A DNA stretch of 64,000 nt from Owenia fusiformis (lineage: Eukaryota > Annelida > Polychaeta > Sabellida > Oweniidae), in contig CAIIXF020000001.1 in NCBI GenBank assembly GCA_903813345.2, positions 46,579,885 through 46,643,884 on the forward strand, read 5' to 3'. The notes beneath the pieces are model-generated. The model worked only from the letters and a program-made list of their open reading frames with translations. It did not search any database and had not been told where the DNA came from. The translations under genes were made by a program, and so were the position numbers. Each line of letters opens with the position of its first letter. Position 1 is the stretch's first letter. Shown here piece by piece: positions 1 through 15,200 of this stretch.

Positions 1-103
1 AAGTGGCTATTAATGACAACCACACCATTTCTCAATCAGACACAGAATGGATTAAATCGTGAGCAAGGAGGGGGCAGAGACAGTAAAGCCTTTAAGAACT
101 TAC

Positions 104-224
104 TGTGCATCCTTCACATTGAGAGAGATACCACCAAAGTAGAGATCTGCTGTCGAAATCTCAAGATCTGTTGCCTCACCAGTTGTATCTCCTCCTATCA
201 CCTCATCACCCACTGTAAGTTGAC
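104..224 (-). CDS. LAMA1/2-like: Exon 50: LG2, last exon inside the window
   Basis: Encodes [20 protein letters not shown], then [16 protein letters not shown], including the LG FGGI motif. Donor GTAAGT at 103; phase 2, so the gene continues beyond base 1. Bases 1-103 are intron. Confidence 0.93.
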
Positions 225-3200
225 CTGTTGAGAGAGGTTGAAAAAAATTATGTGACAGAATTTGCCAATGGGCCACTAAATTATACTGCGAAAGCTAACC
301 AGACAAAATTCCCTAAAAATTGCCATTTTATTCCTGAGTCCACCATTGAAATTTTGATGTGGACACGTTAGAAATTTGTAATATTTATTTTGCAATTTCT
401 ATAAGTCAGAATACAATGAATGATGTGTATGAAGACCATACCTTTAGAGCCCTTTCTTGATGCAACTACCTTGACCCATTCGTTGGTGTTGTATCTTTTC
501 TCAGTTATCATCTCACCATATGATCCATCCCCAAAGTTATAGTGAAACTTCACGCGACCATCTATCAATTGTAATGATGCAAAGTTCCTCTACAAATGAA
601 GAATATTCAATATTTCATATATTCGTAAGCTATTTTATTCATTCATTCATCGTGGTACAACAGCTATGCCATCAACAGAGAGTCAACAGAGTCTGTATTT
701 TTTTTAATTAATAGAAATCATAAGGCAGGCTTACATCCCATGTGCATGTCTTAACTTTGCCATCAAATATATCAGAAAAAAAGAAGTACAAACCATACAC
801 AATAATTTAAAATATGGTTATTAAAAAACAAAAGCATACAGATGGTTTAGAAATATCTTACATAGACCTTAAATATAACTCCATGACAACTCTATGAATG
901 AGTGATATCTATAGGAACTTAAACTTCATATACAATATATATTCATACTGACATCCTATCCACACAGGCTTCAATATTATCGCACTTTGACCACCTTAAG
1001 GACTGAAAGTGTCCACCTCTGCCAAAAATACTTTACTATATCATTACTTACGTTTGCCTCATTTCCCGCAAAGAACAACAAGGAATCATCCCAGAAACTC
1101 CTGAACTCCAATTTGATACCTAAAGTATCAGCACGGAATCTCTGGAATGGCGGCATTGTCACATAACCTGTTCCATCAAACTGGTAGGTATTTGACGTCC
1201 CGGCATCAGACGATGGTCTGTAACAACAATGACTTCAATTAAACCCCAATTCATAAATAAACTAACATAACATAGTTTTTTTAGACATTCTTAAGAAATA
1301 AGTTTAAGGGTCTCCTAGTGGTGATATTTAGACTTAAAAAAATTGAAAGCATAATTCCTAACTAGATATACAATTTCACATTTCACATAGATTGAAGATT
1401 TATTGAACTTTCTCGTTATTAATTATCAGTTTTTGCAATTCAAGCTTGAAAGCTACATGCTTACCCTAAAGCCTCAATTGTTCACTCATTACTCACTTTG
1501 AATGTATACCAGCTAGGGTTCATTTGCACAAAAATTAAGAAAAACACAATCATGCACATTCAAATAAAAAAAAGTCCATCACCTCATTTTTCTGTTCAGT
1601 ATTTAACCAATTGTTTTCTAAATAATTAGTTCTTCCAGTCCTATCCTTTTAAGGTGGCCCAGCACTCATAAAAATATTACATGCATAGTAATAGTATAAT
1701 TGCCCAAAGAAACTTTAATTTTCATCAAACAAATATCAAAAAGTCTATTTTAAAACTCTCAAGGAACGAATACACACTGGCCTTCAGAATCAATATTAGA
1801 ACATCTGATTAGGTAAACTTGCTTAAATATGAGCAGCAGTAGTTACACTTTAAGTGATTGACTTATACTGTGCAGAGAAAAAATAAGCAACAAGTTCAAC
1901 TTAGTTCTGTATGGAACCTTATATTACTTAACAATACATTGAACAGCATACTGTATATATTATATATATTGTATTTTGATGTATATCGTGTAAGTATGGT
2001 TTCATTTCATAGGAATTAAACCATAAATATCTATAAAGCAGTTGTAATGGGGCAGCTTCATGCTTTTACCACAAGACTGTTGTAATGTAGCCAGAAAAGA
2101 AAGATTTGTGAGAGACAACTGGTGAACTATATATAAGTCCAGTTTTGCCTTCTTTTTGCAGGATAACAATAAAATCATGCATTTCTTATTGGATAACAGT
2201 CTTATTTCCCTACACCTCATTTCAAGCACCAGAGTGCACCCAGGCACACCAGAGTGCACCTTAGCACACCAGAGTGCACCCAGGCACACCAGAGTACACT
2301 TTAGCACACCAGAGTGCACCCAGGCACACCAGAGTACACTTTAGCACACCAGAGTGCACCTTAGCACACCAGAGTGCACCTTAGCACACAAGAGTGCACC
2401 CAGGCACACCAAAGTACACTTTAGCACACCAGAGTGCACCCAGGCACACCAGAGTACACTTTAGCACACCAGAGGGCACCTTAGCGCACCAGAGTGCAGC
2501 TAAGCAAGCATGTTAAATGCCCTACCTAACTAGGACTGAACTGACAGCCATTATGTCAATGGGTAAGTCTACCCCTTTAGGACTGGTTAAACAGAAATAT
2601 GAATCAAGTTAGTTGTGAGAAGCGAGTTATAATTGTTCAAAACTATTAAATGTTAAGTATACAACACAACATACATATTCAATACTAATTGGGCATAACA
2701 TTAAACTAAAATAAATTGTTAAAGTTAAAACATGAATATTGGGTTACACATTAGTTATTTTATGTGCAGTCACATTGTTTTAATTGGTGCTTATTATGAT
2801 ACTTATACACATCTATATATGGTACATACGAGCTGCAAAACACAGATATAACAAACATATTGTCTATTTTCTAATTAAAAGCATGTGTCAAATAATTCAA
2901 ACTCTAAAAATGGGTTAGAATGATGGTGTATGATGTACATGTATTAAAAAATGTTTCGAAAATTCCAATGATGTGTTAAATATCAAGATTACAGGATTTA
3001 CAAAGATAGAATATGCTTCAATTTTGATATGATGATGAAAGATGTTCTTTAATTTACTAATTGATCATGGGTTTATAGGAGTCCAATGGACTAAATCAAA
3101 GGCCCCCTGCCATGCACTACGGCCAGCTGCAAGCTGCTCAAACCACCATAAAGCAATGAAACTGACATCTATAAATTACGTCAAACTTAAAACACATCCA

Positions 3201-6200
3201 CAGCTGACATCTATATTCTAGGATACAAGTTAAAAGTATAACTTACACAGTTGTGCATCCGCCACATGAGTTTTGACCCTCGACCTCTCGGAAGTTGTAT
3301 AGACCTATAGTTTTACCATCCATTGTGACATCGCCAATACAACCAATGAAAGTGTTGCTTTTCAATGTGGAAGGAAGCTGAAATATGATAAAGAAAATAT
3401 TAAAGGATAAATTGATAAAAGAACAACAGTTAGTGTAAGACCAATCAATCCCAATTTCAAAATAGTACGCTATGATGAACTATCAATCCATCATCAACTA
3501 ATCCTTTTAGGATACACCATGGATTATTGACTGGCAATGACTACTTTCATTTCCCTCTGGGGAACATTGAAATATCCAACATGAGGTTGTGCCTTACACT
3601 GAAATCCTTTGGTACACCACCAATGTAGAACAATCCATCAGAGTCTATGTCCATCCTAGTGTAGGTGGGGGGAGCAGTACCAGTTACTGTTTGTTGTTCA
3701 TCTTCAGGTGTAGACATCTTGCGTACACTCAAGGTTCCAACATTAGTGAACCTGCAATGGTGTTTGAATTATTTTACTTCAAAAAGTGATAATAAAATCA
3801 TAATTGCATTTGTGTTACATTCTTTTGTTGGGTTCAAAATGAAATTTTTTTTTTTTATTTATATCTGTGAAAGATTTACTCTTCCTTAGTTACTACATGT
3901 ACATTATAAATACATGTACTGCTGCTAAATATTAATAACATGATCTTCTGGAAAAAATAAAATGTGATGCGAAAATTCCCACCTGTTGGCTTCTATGCGG
4001 TACCACTGAGCATTCTCATTGATGTCTTCATAATTTGCATTTTCAATCTCCAGTGGATGTTCCAGTATCTGAGAGCCTGCTCCATTGTCAAACATAAACC
4101 TGACCTTCTTGTTCAGTAGCTCTATAGCCATGTAGTCCAACTAGGAAATATACATACATCAATGGATGATTCTGAACATTAATTTTGAATGGCAAATACG
4201 AATTACTGTAAAGTACATATTTGGAGATCTTAATGCAAACAATAATTTTTAAGTTAAGCCTCAAGTTTAAAGCAAATTGAAGCATTGTTTCCTGAGTTAT
4301 AGTTAAAAAGTGAATTTTCTGTAATAGAAATGGTGGCCATTTTGAATGAAAATAGGCAAGCTTTTCAACCATAAAAGTCACACATTTTTTCTTATTCTTA
4401 TTGTTGATAAGCAAAAATAACTTAAAACTGGAATCCTGTCAACAGAGATTTTAAAAAGTTCCACTATTGTTGACAGACAGATGGACAGATGGGGGATTGC
4501 AACTTCATATGCATAATTGAATAAGCTTACTTCTTCGCCAGCTTTGTTGCTTTGGATATAAAACAGCAACATGTCAGTGCTTGAAGTGTTGGTCTTGAAG
4601 TGCATACTGATTGTGTTGGATGTACTTGGCCTGATGTCTGGCTTATAGGCCCTTACACATGATCCACTGGCTGCGATTGATGTCTTGATCTGTAAATATA
4701 CACCACATATAGAGGCAAAATACATACACGTAGGTAAAGTACATAGGGCATAGACATAAGTCATATACAAGGTAGGTTATTCATATTCAATGGGAACATA
4801 TTTACATACAAACCTATACAAATATGTATGTATAGGTCTATTCAGCACTCAACATTTAATTGGGATGTTGTAGCTTCGATTGCAATTCACATCCAAGTGG
4901 AGTGACTTTTTACAGTCCTAACTACTTGAATAGTATTTGATCTATGTTTCAAAATGACCAACATAAGTAAAACAAATTGTTTGCGATTACAGATTTTTGA
5001 AATTCTCATGTACATTGTATTTTCAAAATCTACTCAAAATCAGGTAAAATTCGTAATCCTAAACAATTTGTTTTAACACTAAAACATATTACAACATAAA
5101 TAATATATATATACTGTGCATAGGACACTTAGCATGAATCATATGCTTCACTTACAGTGTTGGCCTGTTGTCTGGCCTGCATGATTCTGTCTTTCAACTG
5201 CATTATATTCTTGTTAATCTTGTTGTTCAGGATGCCCATTGTTTCAGCTTTCTCTTCAAGATCTTTGGTGATATTCTTGGCTTTGTTGAACTTCTTCACA
5301 GCATCAATCACTAGAGGGAAAATAGAAATACTATTGTACTGTATGCCATGTATTGCATTTTAATTTACTGTATTGTATTGTATGTCATGTATTGCACTTT
5401 ATTTTACTATATTGTATTGTATCATATGTATTGTATTGCATTTTTTTGAAATTGTTATGTATTGTATTTTATCATATGTATTGCAGTGCATTTTATTGAA
5501 ATTGTTATGTATTGTATTTTATCATTATGTATTGCATTGCATTTTATTGAAATTGTTATGTATTGTATTTTATCATTCTATTGCAGTACACCCCATCATA
5601 TTTTACCTGTTTCCTCCATCTCATCAAATCCTCCAATGTCAATGTTCTTCAGAAGGTCCAGCTTTGGTTTCCATTGCTTCTCCATGTCATTGGTGATATT
5701 GTCAACTGTTGCAATCTTGTCATCAGATCTCTCCATGATATCTTCAGCATTCAGTTTAACATCTCCCAATATGACACTGAGGCCTGTAAGGTTTGACATG
5801 ATGTTTTAAGATTTCTCGGGCAATGAGGACTTGAAAATGTTTCGTGACTTTTTTATGAATTTAATTGTGTCATTGAAGTATACATCCTTCAATATTGTGC
5901 TCTTTTTAATCAAGTTTAGTGTTTGTAATCTTCTTAAATCAATGTACTGTACCACTGTATGAAAAAGTGATTCAGAATTTCAGGAACGAAGACACTTTTT
6001 ACAATTCAAAAGAGTGAAATATCGATTCTGTACAACACAGCATAAAAATACAGGATATATTTATATCACATGGGTCAATTAGATCACAAGAACAAAACAC
6101 AGCTCAATAATTCAAGGAAATCATTACCATTTGTTTCATTGAGTTTGTCCATTTCATCATTGACATAGTCCACCTCAACCTTAACATTCTTTGTGGTCTT

Positions 6201-9200
6201 GTCAACAACAGCCAGGTTCTCTTCTGCAGTGACCAGCCTCTCACTGAAATCTACAGTATAGAAGAGATATTATTAGTTTTGTTAAACACTAGATAACTTG
6301 GGGTATATATGTCAGTTAGAAATTAAGTATACAACAATGATGGTGCATATGAATTTAGATAGTGTTGAGACAGTTTAAATAATGGAGAGGTTGATTTCAT
6401 TTGATCCTTACAAAGGTGGACTGACTTTTTCACACCAGCCCTTAAACAGAATTGCATTCTGCGTTTTCAAATTTAAGTTTCTCCAGTCAATATAAGTGAT
6501 ACTAGCATTGTCAATATACATTAATAGTCATAAAAGATTCAAATGTTTGGGAATTTGAATAAAAAATTTCTGATTTTAACAAATCATTAGAAAGAACATT
6601 CTGAATCAATATAAATCCTGAAAAATGGTTTACAAATGCTGAGCAAGTAAGTCTGGAAAATCCAGAGCCTCGTCAATTTCAACCAACCTTCTGTGGCATT
6701 AAGATGAGCACTTGCATTAGTCATCATGTCTTTACTCCTCTGCAGAGCTTTTGCTGCTTGTTCTCTAATGGTACCTTCTGGTTGCATCATTGCCTGGAGA
6801 TTAAAACATGACACATAACAGGGAGTCAAGCAGGGAGTTTAACTATATTACTAAGCTATATTACAAAACGAAAAAATTCTGTTTAATAAATCATGTTTTG
6901 CCCATACACTAAACAACCAAAGTTCAGTATATACATTATACATGTGTTGTTTGTTTACATAAAGCTTTACTATAACGTAAATAAAAAAGTGTAAAGTAAA
7001 AGTAAATCACAGAAAGGTGTGACCCACCTGATCATGTGAGAAATCAGAAGCATCCTTTGCATCATTAGCAGCTGCCTCAGATTCGTTTATAGCTTTAATG
7101 ATGTTAACATAAACACTGGCTGCGGCAAGGGAATCTACGGCTGCATCCTTTGTTGGCTTGAAAAAGCTACAATCACAGCAGCATATGAAGGTTAATTAAG
7201 TTGTTTGCACTTGCTTTATGTTTATATACATGCATAATCAAATTAAATCATGAACATCTAGAAAATCATATTTCCCACCTTTAAGTAGCTAACATTAATT
7301 TCACATTCAAACTTCATTAAAAGAGCCATGAAAATCCGAGATAATCATTTATCATAATCATTCATCAGTATCAGAACTGTAAATCCATCTGTTATAATCA
7401 GAGGGTGTGTGGCTAGCAGATGTGAGTTTGTGGTAACATTGTGGGAGTTTGTGATAACATTGTGAGAGATTGTGGTAACATTGTACTTACTCAGCAAGCT
7501 CATCTGCATATTTTTCCAAGTTAGCAGAGTGGTTCTGTGCCTCTTGCACCCTCTCTCTCATCTTAGGAATGTTCTGTTTAAGCAGTCCTCCCTTCTCAAA
7601 CAACGCCTTGGACAACTCTACCAACTCATTGCTCATCACACGTGACTCCTTTAAGGGAGAAGTTCATATTACATTGTTCGTTAATTGTTATATTGGTTTG
7701 TCTTATGAGTGCGCTTTTTGGATTGTGAACTGATTATCATTCCACAAAGCTGTTGTTTCAAACTTTGCACGAATACATAGCAAAATGTGAATATACAAGA
7801 AGAAGACTATAATTACTGATCCTTACTTCATATGCCTTACTAGCATTATTCCACAACATATCCGCTGCATTTTCATTGAGCTCTTTTGCCATATCCAGCA
7901 CACCGCGGACCATTGCTGAGTCATTATTAATTTGTTCAACCATATCCTGAAGCATCCCAAGATTGCGCTTATTCTGCTGAGTCATCAATTGAGTGACCAT
8001 ACTGTTGTTATTTGACTCTGCTATGTGTTGTTTCAGGTCATTAATTTTGTCTAAGATGACGTTGTTTCGTTGCTTCACTCCTTCCAAATCTAGGTTGTCC
8101 ACTGTGCCTAGTACATTCTGTACATCTTTCAGTGCTTGCTGGGCTGCTCTGAAAATGGATTATGTGCCATGAGTACAAGCATTCAGTTAATATGTAATCA
8201 CAAGTGCCCAAAGGGGAAAGACCAAAAAGTACTACTAAACACAGTGGGAAGAGGATAATGGAAAACGAGAAAAAGAAACACTCCAATATTATAAACTGTA
8301 TGAGAACATAGCTATGAACAGTACACATTAACTCATAGCAGAACAAAGATGCTCATCATTAAATGAGAGCAATCCCTGGAGGCTGAGAATTACTATAAAC
8401 TCAACAAAAATGCATGTAACTGAAAAACAGAGAGACCATGGGTGCATATCCTGAGGTTGTATGTAATCATATCTCAAAATCGCCTGGCTTCTGAATCGAT
8501 GACATCTACCCCTTCTTATACCATACCACATTGTAGTACCAAATTAAATACGGTCACTTACTTGAGTTCAGTGTTCGCATCAGTTTCATCTGGGAAGAAA
8601 TTTCGCTGAACAATCTCATCGAGAATCATTTCTGCTTCTCCTAGTGCCTTAGTCAGGTCAAACAGACTCTTGCTCTGGTTCTTCAACTGTGCATTCACTA
8701 GTCCTACAGCTTCCTCAACAGAAGCTAAAAGTATATACCAATTTAACATTTAAATCGATATGTCAGATAAAAGTCCCATTTTTGCAATCTCGACATTTCC
8801 ATTATACAAAATAATCAATTTATATGTACGAGTATAAATGTCTAGAAACAAGTCATTAACCAGTCGAACATCTACTATTCTGAAGAATTTTGGCTGGTCC
8901 AAGTTGCATTTAGATTAGACAGGTTTAACTGTATCTAGATGAACACAATTATGACAACTCTACAAACAGTAAAACCTTTAATGTGGAATAATGTCGAACA
9001 TTTTAAAGTCCCGTTACTCAAAACTTTAATGTAAAATGAACCTCTCTCAGTCGAACACTTCCAAAGTGTACACTTTTTTTCCCAAATGAAACAGTATCTT
9101 CGGGTATCAAATAGGTTCCACTTTCACAGCTTTTACTGAATAACAACATTTTAGTGATAATACAGTATTCACCTCTCATTTCTGCATCCATCTTGTTGAC

Positions 9201-12200
9201 ATCGTTAAATATTGACATCGATTCATTTGCTAGCCTCTGGCCATCTAGAGCATTCTTTAAGGATTCTCCCCGCATAATTCTACTCTTGTTAAGGAGTGCT
9301 TCTGAATCTTCTTTCGCCTCTGTAAAATAAACAGATAAATATAACTAATATATATTTGATGATCAAATATATATTAAGAAAAATCACATAATATCAAATT
9401 TATCCCATGATAATTCAAACAGTTTAATATTTAATGTTAGAGGTTGTTTTTTTCCATGCATATGGATATCATATCAGTGACTAGTTGGTAATCAAATCAA
9501 AGTTGAAACAGACATATGAGGTTAAATACATATGAAGTGTATATATTTAGAGGCATTATGTAAATGTGCATTTCCCTTTACCTGCAACGAGTGCACCTAA
9601 ATCTCCCACACCAACAAACTTGGCTGCATCCAGAGTTTTTCTTATCCTCACTGACAAATTCTGGGCAGCAAACATTCGTTCCCATGGTAACAGTGCAACA
9701 CCATCAAGATTGTTGGCAGTCATGTTGTATTCTAACTCATCAATGGCTTCCATCAATTCAGAAGTACATCCCTCATCACAAGCTGGAACAGAAATACTAA
9801 CTCATATACATAAATCTTTACAGAAATTGTTAGTTATCTGAAAACTGCACATCATTTATACCGGTATCTACATTTTGTGTATGTGAGAATACAATGAATG
9901 CCTGTCTTTACTAAATTCTACTTTGATGAAAACCCATATAATTTTCAATTGTTGCAAAAATAAATATGGGGTGGAAAATAAGAAAACGTTCTAAGAAATT
10001 CTCTAAGCTTCTACAAAAGTCAAAGGTTGTAAGAAGAGCCATAGTAACGACATTATCTTTAGGTGGCTGCCTTTGGGTGCTATAAAAGCAATAATTCATG
10101 ACATCTGAAAATCTGCACATTATTCTAAAGTGATGTTCATAAGATTGTTGATTTCAAGACTATAAAGGTAACATTGCTGTGTTTCTAGCATTGCTGTGTT
10201 CGTGGGATCAGAAAAATGAAAAGATTCATGAAATTCTATAGACTATTCATGATTATTTATTCCAAACATAAATATAATAGCTCAGGAAAATTCCTTACAA
10301 ACACATGCTCCTTCATCAACTGCATATCTTTCTTCACACTCGTCACATGCTCGTCCCAGCACTCCTTCAAAGCACTCGCACTGTCCCGTGACATTATCAC
10401 ACATTCCACTGAACGAGCCCTCTGGGTTACACAGACAGGGTATGCAGGAGCCACCCACAGTGGTGGGGTCACCATAGTAATCATCAGCACAACGTTCACA
10501 CTTGTCACCTGTATAACCCTCAGGGCAGGCATTACACACATAATCTGTACCAGCTTCGTTAAGTTCACACGTCGGACTGAAGCTGCAACAATAACACAGT
10601 TATAGCTGTAACACATAATAGTGTTAAAGATGCAACAAATACAACAATTATAAATACTTATTTCAATATTGAAATACTGATTAGCAGTATTCAAAATATT
10701 TAATTGATTCCAAAATTACAATTATTTTCACAATTAGTTACAAAATTACAATTAATTTCAAAAATAGCTACAAAATTACAATTAATTTCAAAAATAGCCA
10801 CAAAATTACAATTAATTTCAAAATAGCTACAAAATTACAATTAATTTCAAAAATAGCTACAAAATTACAATAAGTTTCTTTGCAGTACACAATCCATAAC
10901 TTGTCAGGTAGGTTTCATCAACAAGCATAGAAAGTAGAAACTAATCATATTTGTGAGACTTTCTGAAATTAACTTACTTGTTACTTGAGTCAAAGAGAGG
11001 ACAGGCACATGGTTTACAAGAATCATTGCGCCCCGAAGATGTGTCACCATAGTAACCATCTATACACTTCTCACAATGGTCGCCTGAGGTCAGGTGTTGG
11101 CAATCCTACAATCAATACAACTTTAAGATTAAAATTCTAAATGTGAGTCTTCTATGTAGTAAAGGTTGACAGAGCTTATTGGTAGCAAAGTCTATTTATA
11201 CAAGATAATTTACATTTAAAATATCACGAAAGCTTTGAGAAACATCTATAATTGTTAAAATCTATCAGAATTGAGGATTCAGGGTAAATGCATGAGACAT
11301 GTTTGAATGACTTACATAGCAGACTCCTGTCTCTTTATCACACAGCTTGCTGTGGCCATTACACTGACACTTTTCACTAGAGCCAATCAGATCTTCAGGT
11401 GCTGTGGCGTTATCTGAAGGCTTGCGGAAATAGCCATCAGCTGGATCCTGTAATGTCAAATTTCGATTTATTAAATATATACATTCTCCTGAATATACTG
11501 TAGGTATGATGGATAATTAGTATCGGTATTTACACCAGCTTCACATAAAAAATTTATACATTTTTTACCTCTATTCAACTTTAGGGAATAAATATTTACC
11601 ATAGCATCAAGTCAAAGAATCAGGAAGAAATAAAGAAAGCTAGTAACAACATTCAAGTGATAGACTATCATTTCTTTATTTATATTTTGTAAAAGGACAT
11701 GTTTTTGTCTTACCTGACAGGAGAGTCCAGTGTATTCTGGGGGACAGGTGCACATCTCAACCCCTAGAGCATTAGGGGTACCATTGGTTGCCATGGCAAC
11801 ATCCAGAGATATATCACGGATCCTGTGAAAATTACAATATAATGCAAATGAACATCTGTCAGTAGAACATTTCTTAGCAGAACACCATTTTAAGGCATCA
11901 AATGTATTCCATTCAACAGGTTCACTATGGTAGCATTAGACAATTTATGCACAATACAAAATGGTGAATAGTTTTAAGCACTATGCTCAAATCATTTACT
12001 TACTCAGCTGAGAGGACAGGTGGTGCTTCAGTAGCTCGAACAAGTATTGCCTGGACATTCTGAAGGGCAGCCATCAGTGTGGCCCTGCTTACTGGTACCC
12101 TTTTTACAGAGTATGTACCATTTGTAAACCACTGGTCCTGAAATAGCGACAAAATAGTATTGATATTCTTGGAACTACTAAATGATTTGATGTGGCAATA

Positions 12201-15200
12201 GTTGACATTCCTGGTATAATTTTGAATGTAATCTTTAGCAAAAAACATCCATAGTTTCATTGATATTACATATAAATGAACAGCTCTTTTGTTGCAAATA
12301 AAAGAAGTTCAATATCATCTGATGATAGCATCGCAGCTTATTTTTTGTTCCTTGATGTTTTCCTTCTCAATTTATAATTAATTCCCTGATGAGAGCATCA
12401 CAATAGTCTTTGTTCATTAGAAAATATGTTAACCAACCTTAACCTTATACAAACCATTTTTACATTAACAAGCCTTATAAAGCCAACAGGTTAGATAAAA
12501 CATTTGCCCCTTCCATTTGCTATTTTATATATAACATAAACAGGCCTTTCCAATGAACCCTACCACATTTTGCAACACCAATGAAACTAGATACAGTGGC
12601 CAGATTCGTGATGTTATAGGTCATATATATGTTTTCAATGTTTTCAATCACAATGCTAACAAGCATTTCCAAATCAGCAAATAATTATTTTTTAGTTCTG
12701 AAAACATAGGTATAACCTATGACACGATTGTGGCCAAGTTGACCTGGTTTCCTGGTGTCGAAAAGGGAACAAAGTTTATTTGAAAGGTCTTTTACATTCG
12801 ACTCTCTCTTAAAGTATTAAAGTACTTAGGTGGGTCAGTCAGAATAGGTAGTCTGTTGATTAACTTTGGCCTGTCACAGAAACTAAGCCAAACTTTGGAA
12901 CACACAAGTATATTTGTATGTTGGTTGATAAGTTATTGTTATTTTACCCACCCATAACCAATCGTTACATTATGACATCATTACAGTACGACATCATTAT
13001 ATTATGATAACATGAAGCAATATAATATACCCGTAGATGAAGCCAATATATTATATTAGGTAGGATCTTAATTTTAGATCAAGCACATCAAAAGATATTA
13101 GGACGTTATGTGCATGTACTTCTTGTAGTTCATAATAATGTACATTTCATATAATTCATAATACACATTATTAAGGCAAACAAGAGTTTTCGCAGTGCAT
13201 AAACTGATGAAATGTGTATTATAAAAAACTGCCATTTGATTGGTTTATAGAAAACTATGATGTCAATGCCATTTTTTTTATTAATCATTTTTATTTCAAG
13301 TTCATATATTATATATAACATTTAATAATGAAAATTCACAGCCATTATAAAGGCTATTTTATATGTGTATCATTACTCAAGATTCCAAAATCTATATTAT
13401 TCAAGTATATCTCAAGTCATTTTTATGTTATCAGGTCATCTGGTCATGGACTGCGAAAACACTGTTAAATAACAATAAATAACAACAACAATGGTTATGA
13501 CAACATGTATCCCTGCACTATTAGTCAGTGCTATATTCTGCCTGTTCACTCACCCACACTTGTGTATCATTACGCTCAATCCAAGAGTCCTAAAATAATG
13601 GTTTTTATAGCAACTCAATTCACCTTTTCTAATTCATTAACCTGTGCACTATAACCATCTTATTCATGCATGTACAGGTACCATATATTTAAACATGCCA
13701 TATTCTGTTTTTTGTTATTTTTCTGTAATGGTATTGCATCTAGTACAGCTCCCATGTGAATAGTTTATATCATCTATTTAAGAGATGATGCACTTATATT
13801 ACACTTATTATTCCTATGGAAATGAAATAACATGAAATCAAAATAATTGTCCTTTGCTCCATTAAAATCACCCTTTGCATCAGGATCATCTTTGTCAATA
13901 ATATATTACATGTACAGTACCAACAAAACCTTCTCGAGCCTATCTGTTGAAAACATACTATTAAGTGTTCTCTGATTGGTTGAGCACCAAGCTCTAAAAT
14001 GATCAGTCTTAGTTAGAGTACAGTGTACATTGAGTATTGAGGGTAATAATGGATCGATTAGAAAATATTCTTACCTCATGTAAGGGCACCTCAAATGTGA
14101 TATCAGCATCAGGTGCCAGGGTGTTATTGATATAATACTCCAAGTAGATGCGGTTATTACCCACCAGCTGGACCAATGGGAAAATGGACTGAACGGTATC
14201 ATTAATACCCGGCAGATTAGAGTAACGAATAGTGAACCTCAGTTTACCATTGTAGGATATGATCTGTAAATCAATGTCATTTAGTTTTATATAGCGACAT
14301 TGTATCCCAATATACCTGTATATGCCATTTCAAAGTATCACCAATACATTTCTCCCAAATGGAAACCTATGGCCTGGTCATGATTTCAGCATGCTTAATT
14401 TACATGCTATTCATTATTATTTCAAACATGTCATAATCTTATATCTTACAAATCTCAAAACCCCAATAGTCCATATTCTTTTCAAATATGTTTATTGCAA
14501 ATTATTAAAATTGTTACCAACCCATCTTACATTTTTATCCACAAATAACATTACTTTTTCAATTGAGAATTACTTGAAATACAGTTAAGTTTAAGTTGTC
14601 CTCCCCTTAGACCTAACTCAACAAATTCATATTTACCTTATCTCCAAGTAACTGCTGAGGCAGGCTCCAATACACAGGCTTCATCCCTCCACCCACAGAC
14701 TCTATTCTCACACTCTTAGTGCCTGGGTTAACCACAGGTAGTCCTGGGCCAGGGCGCAGAATGATCACAGACTCTGCATCTTCATTATGGGTGATCCCCT
14801 GACCTGGGGCTTCAACCTGGAATCATGAATTAACAGTTAAGATCAGGAAAGGTCTGTTTCTGGTTGGTCATCAGGCTTCCAAATCTAGACATGTATCCAC
14901 CAAGTTATCTTTTTTGTCTAAAAATTGAAAAAAATAATGGTAACAATGATGCGTCCGTTTAAATGAGATATTTTGACAGCAAAAAGGTATTGTCTCCAAA
15001 ATGTAGAAGCTGAGACCAATAGTGTAAATTACCAGCATTAAGCCCCATAAAATGGATTTGAGTATCATTAAGAAAATAGGCAATTTTTTTCATGTGGAAT
15101 TTATGATGGATGGTTGGTTGGATGTATGGATGGTTGATTGGATGGGTGGTTGGATGCATGGACAGACAGGCAGAGAGACAGATGGATGGACATCTTATTT

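Noticed and set aside
3547-3597. Read-through of exon 46 past the donor ([15 protein letters not shown] then stop)
   Set aside because: The donor at 3597 joins exon 47 in phase and restores LG1; the extension is intron.
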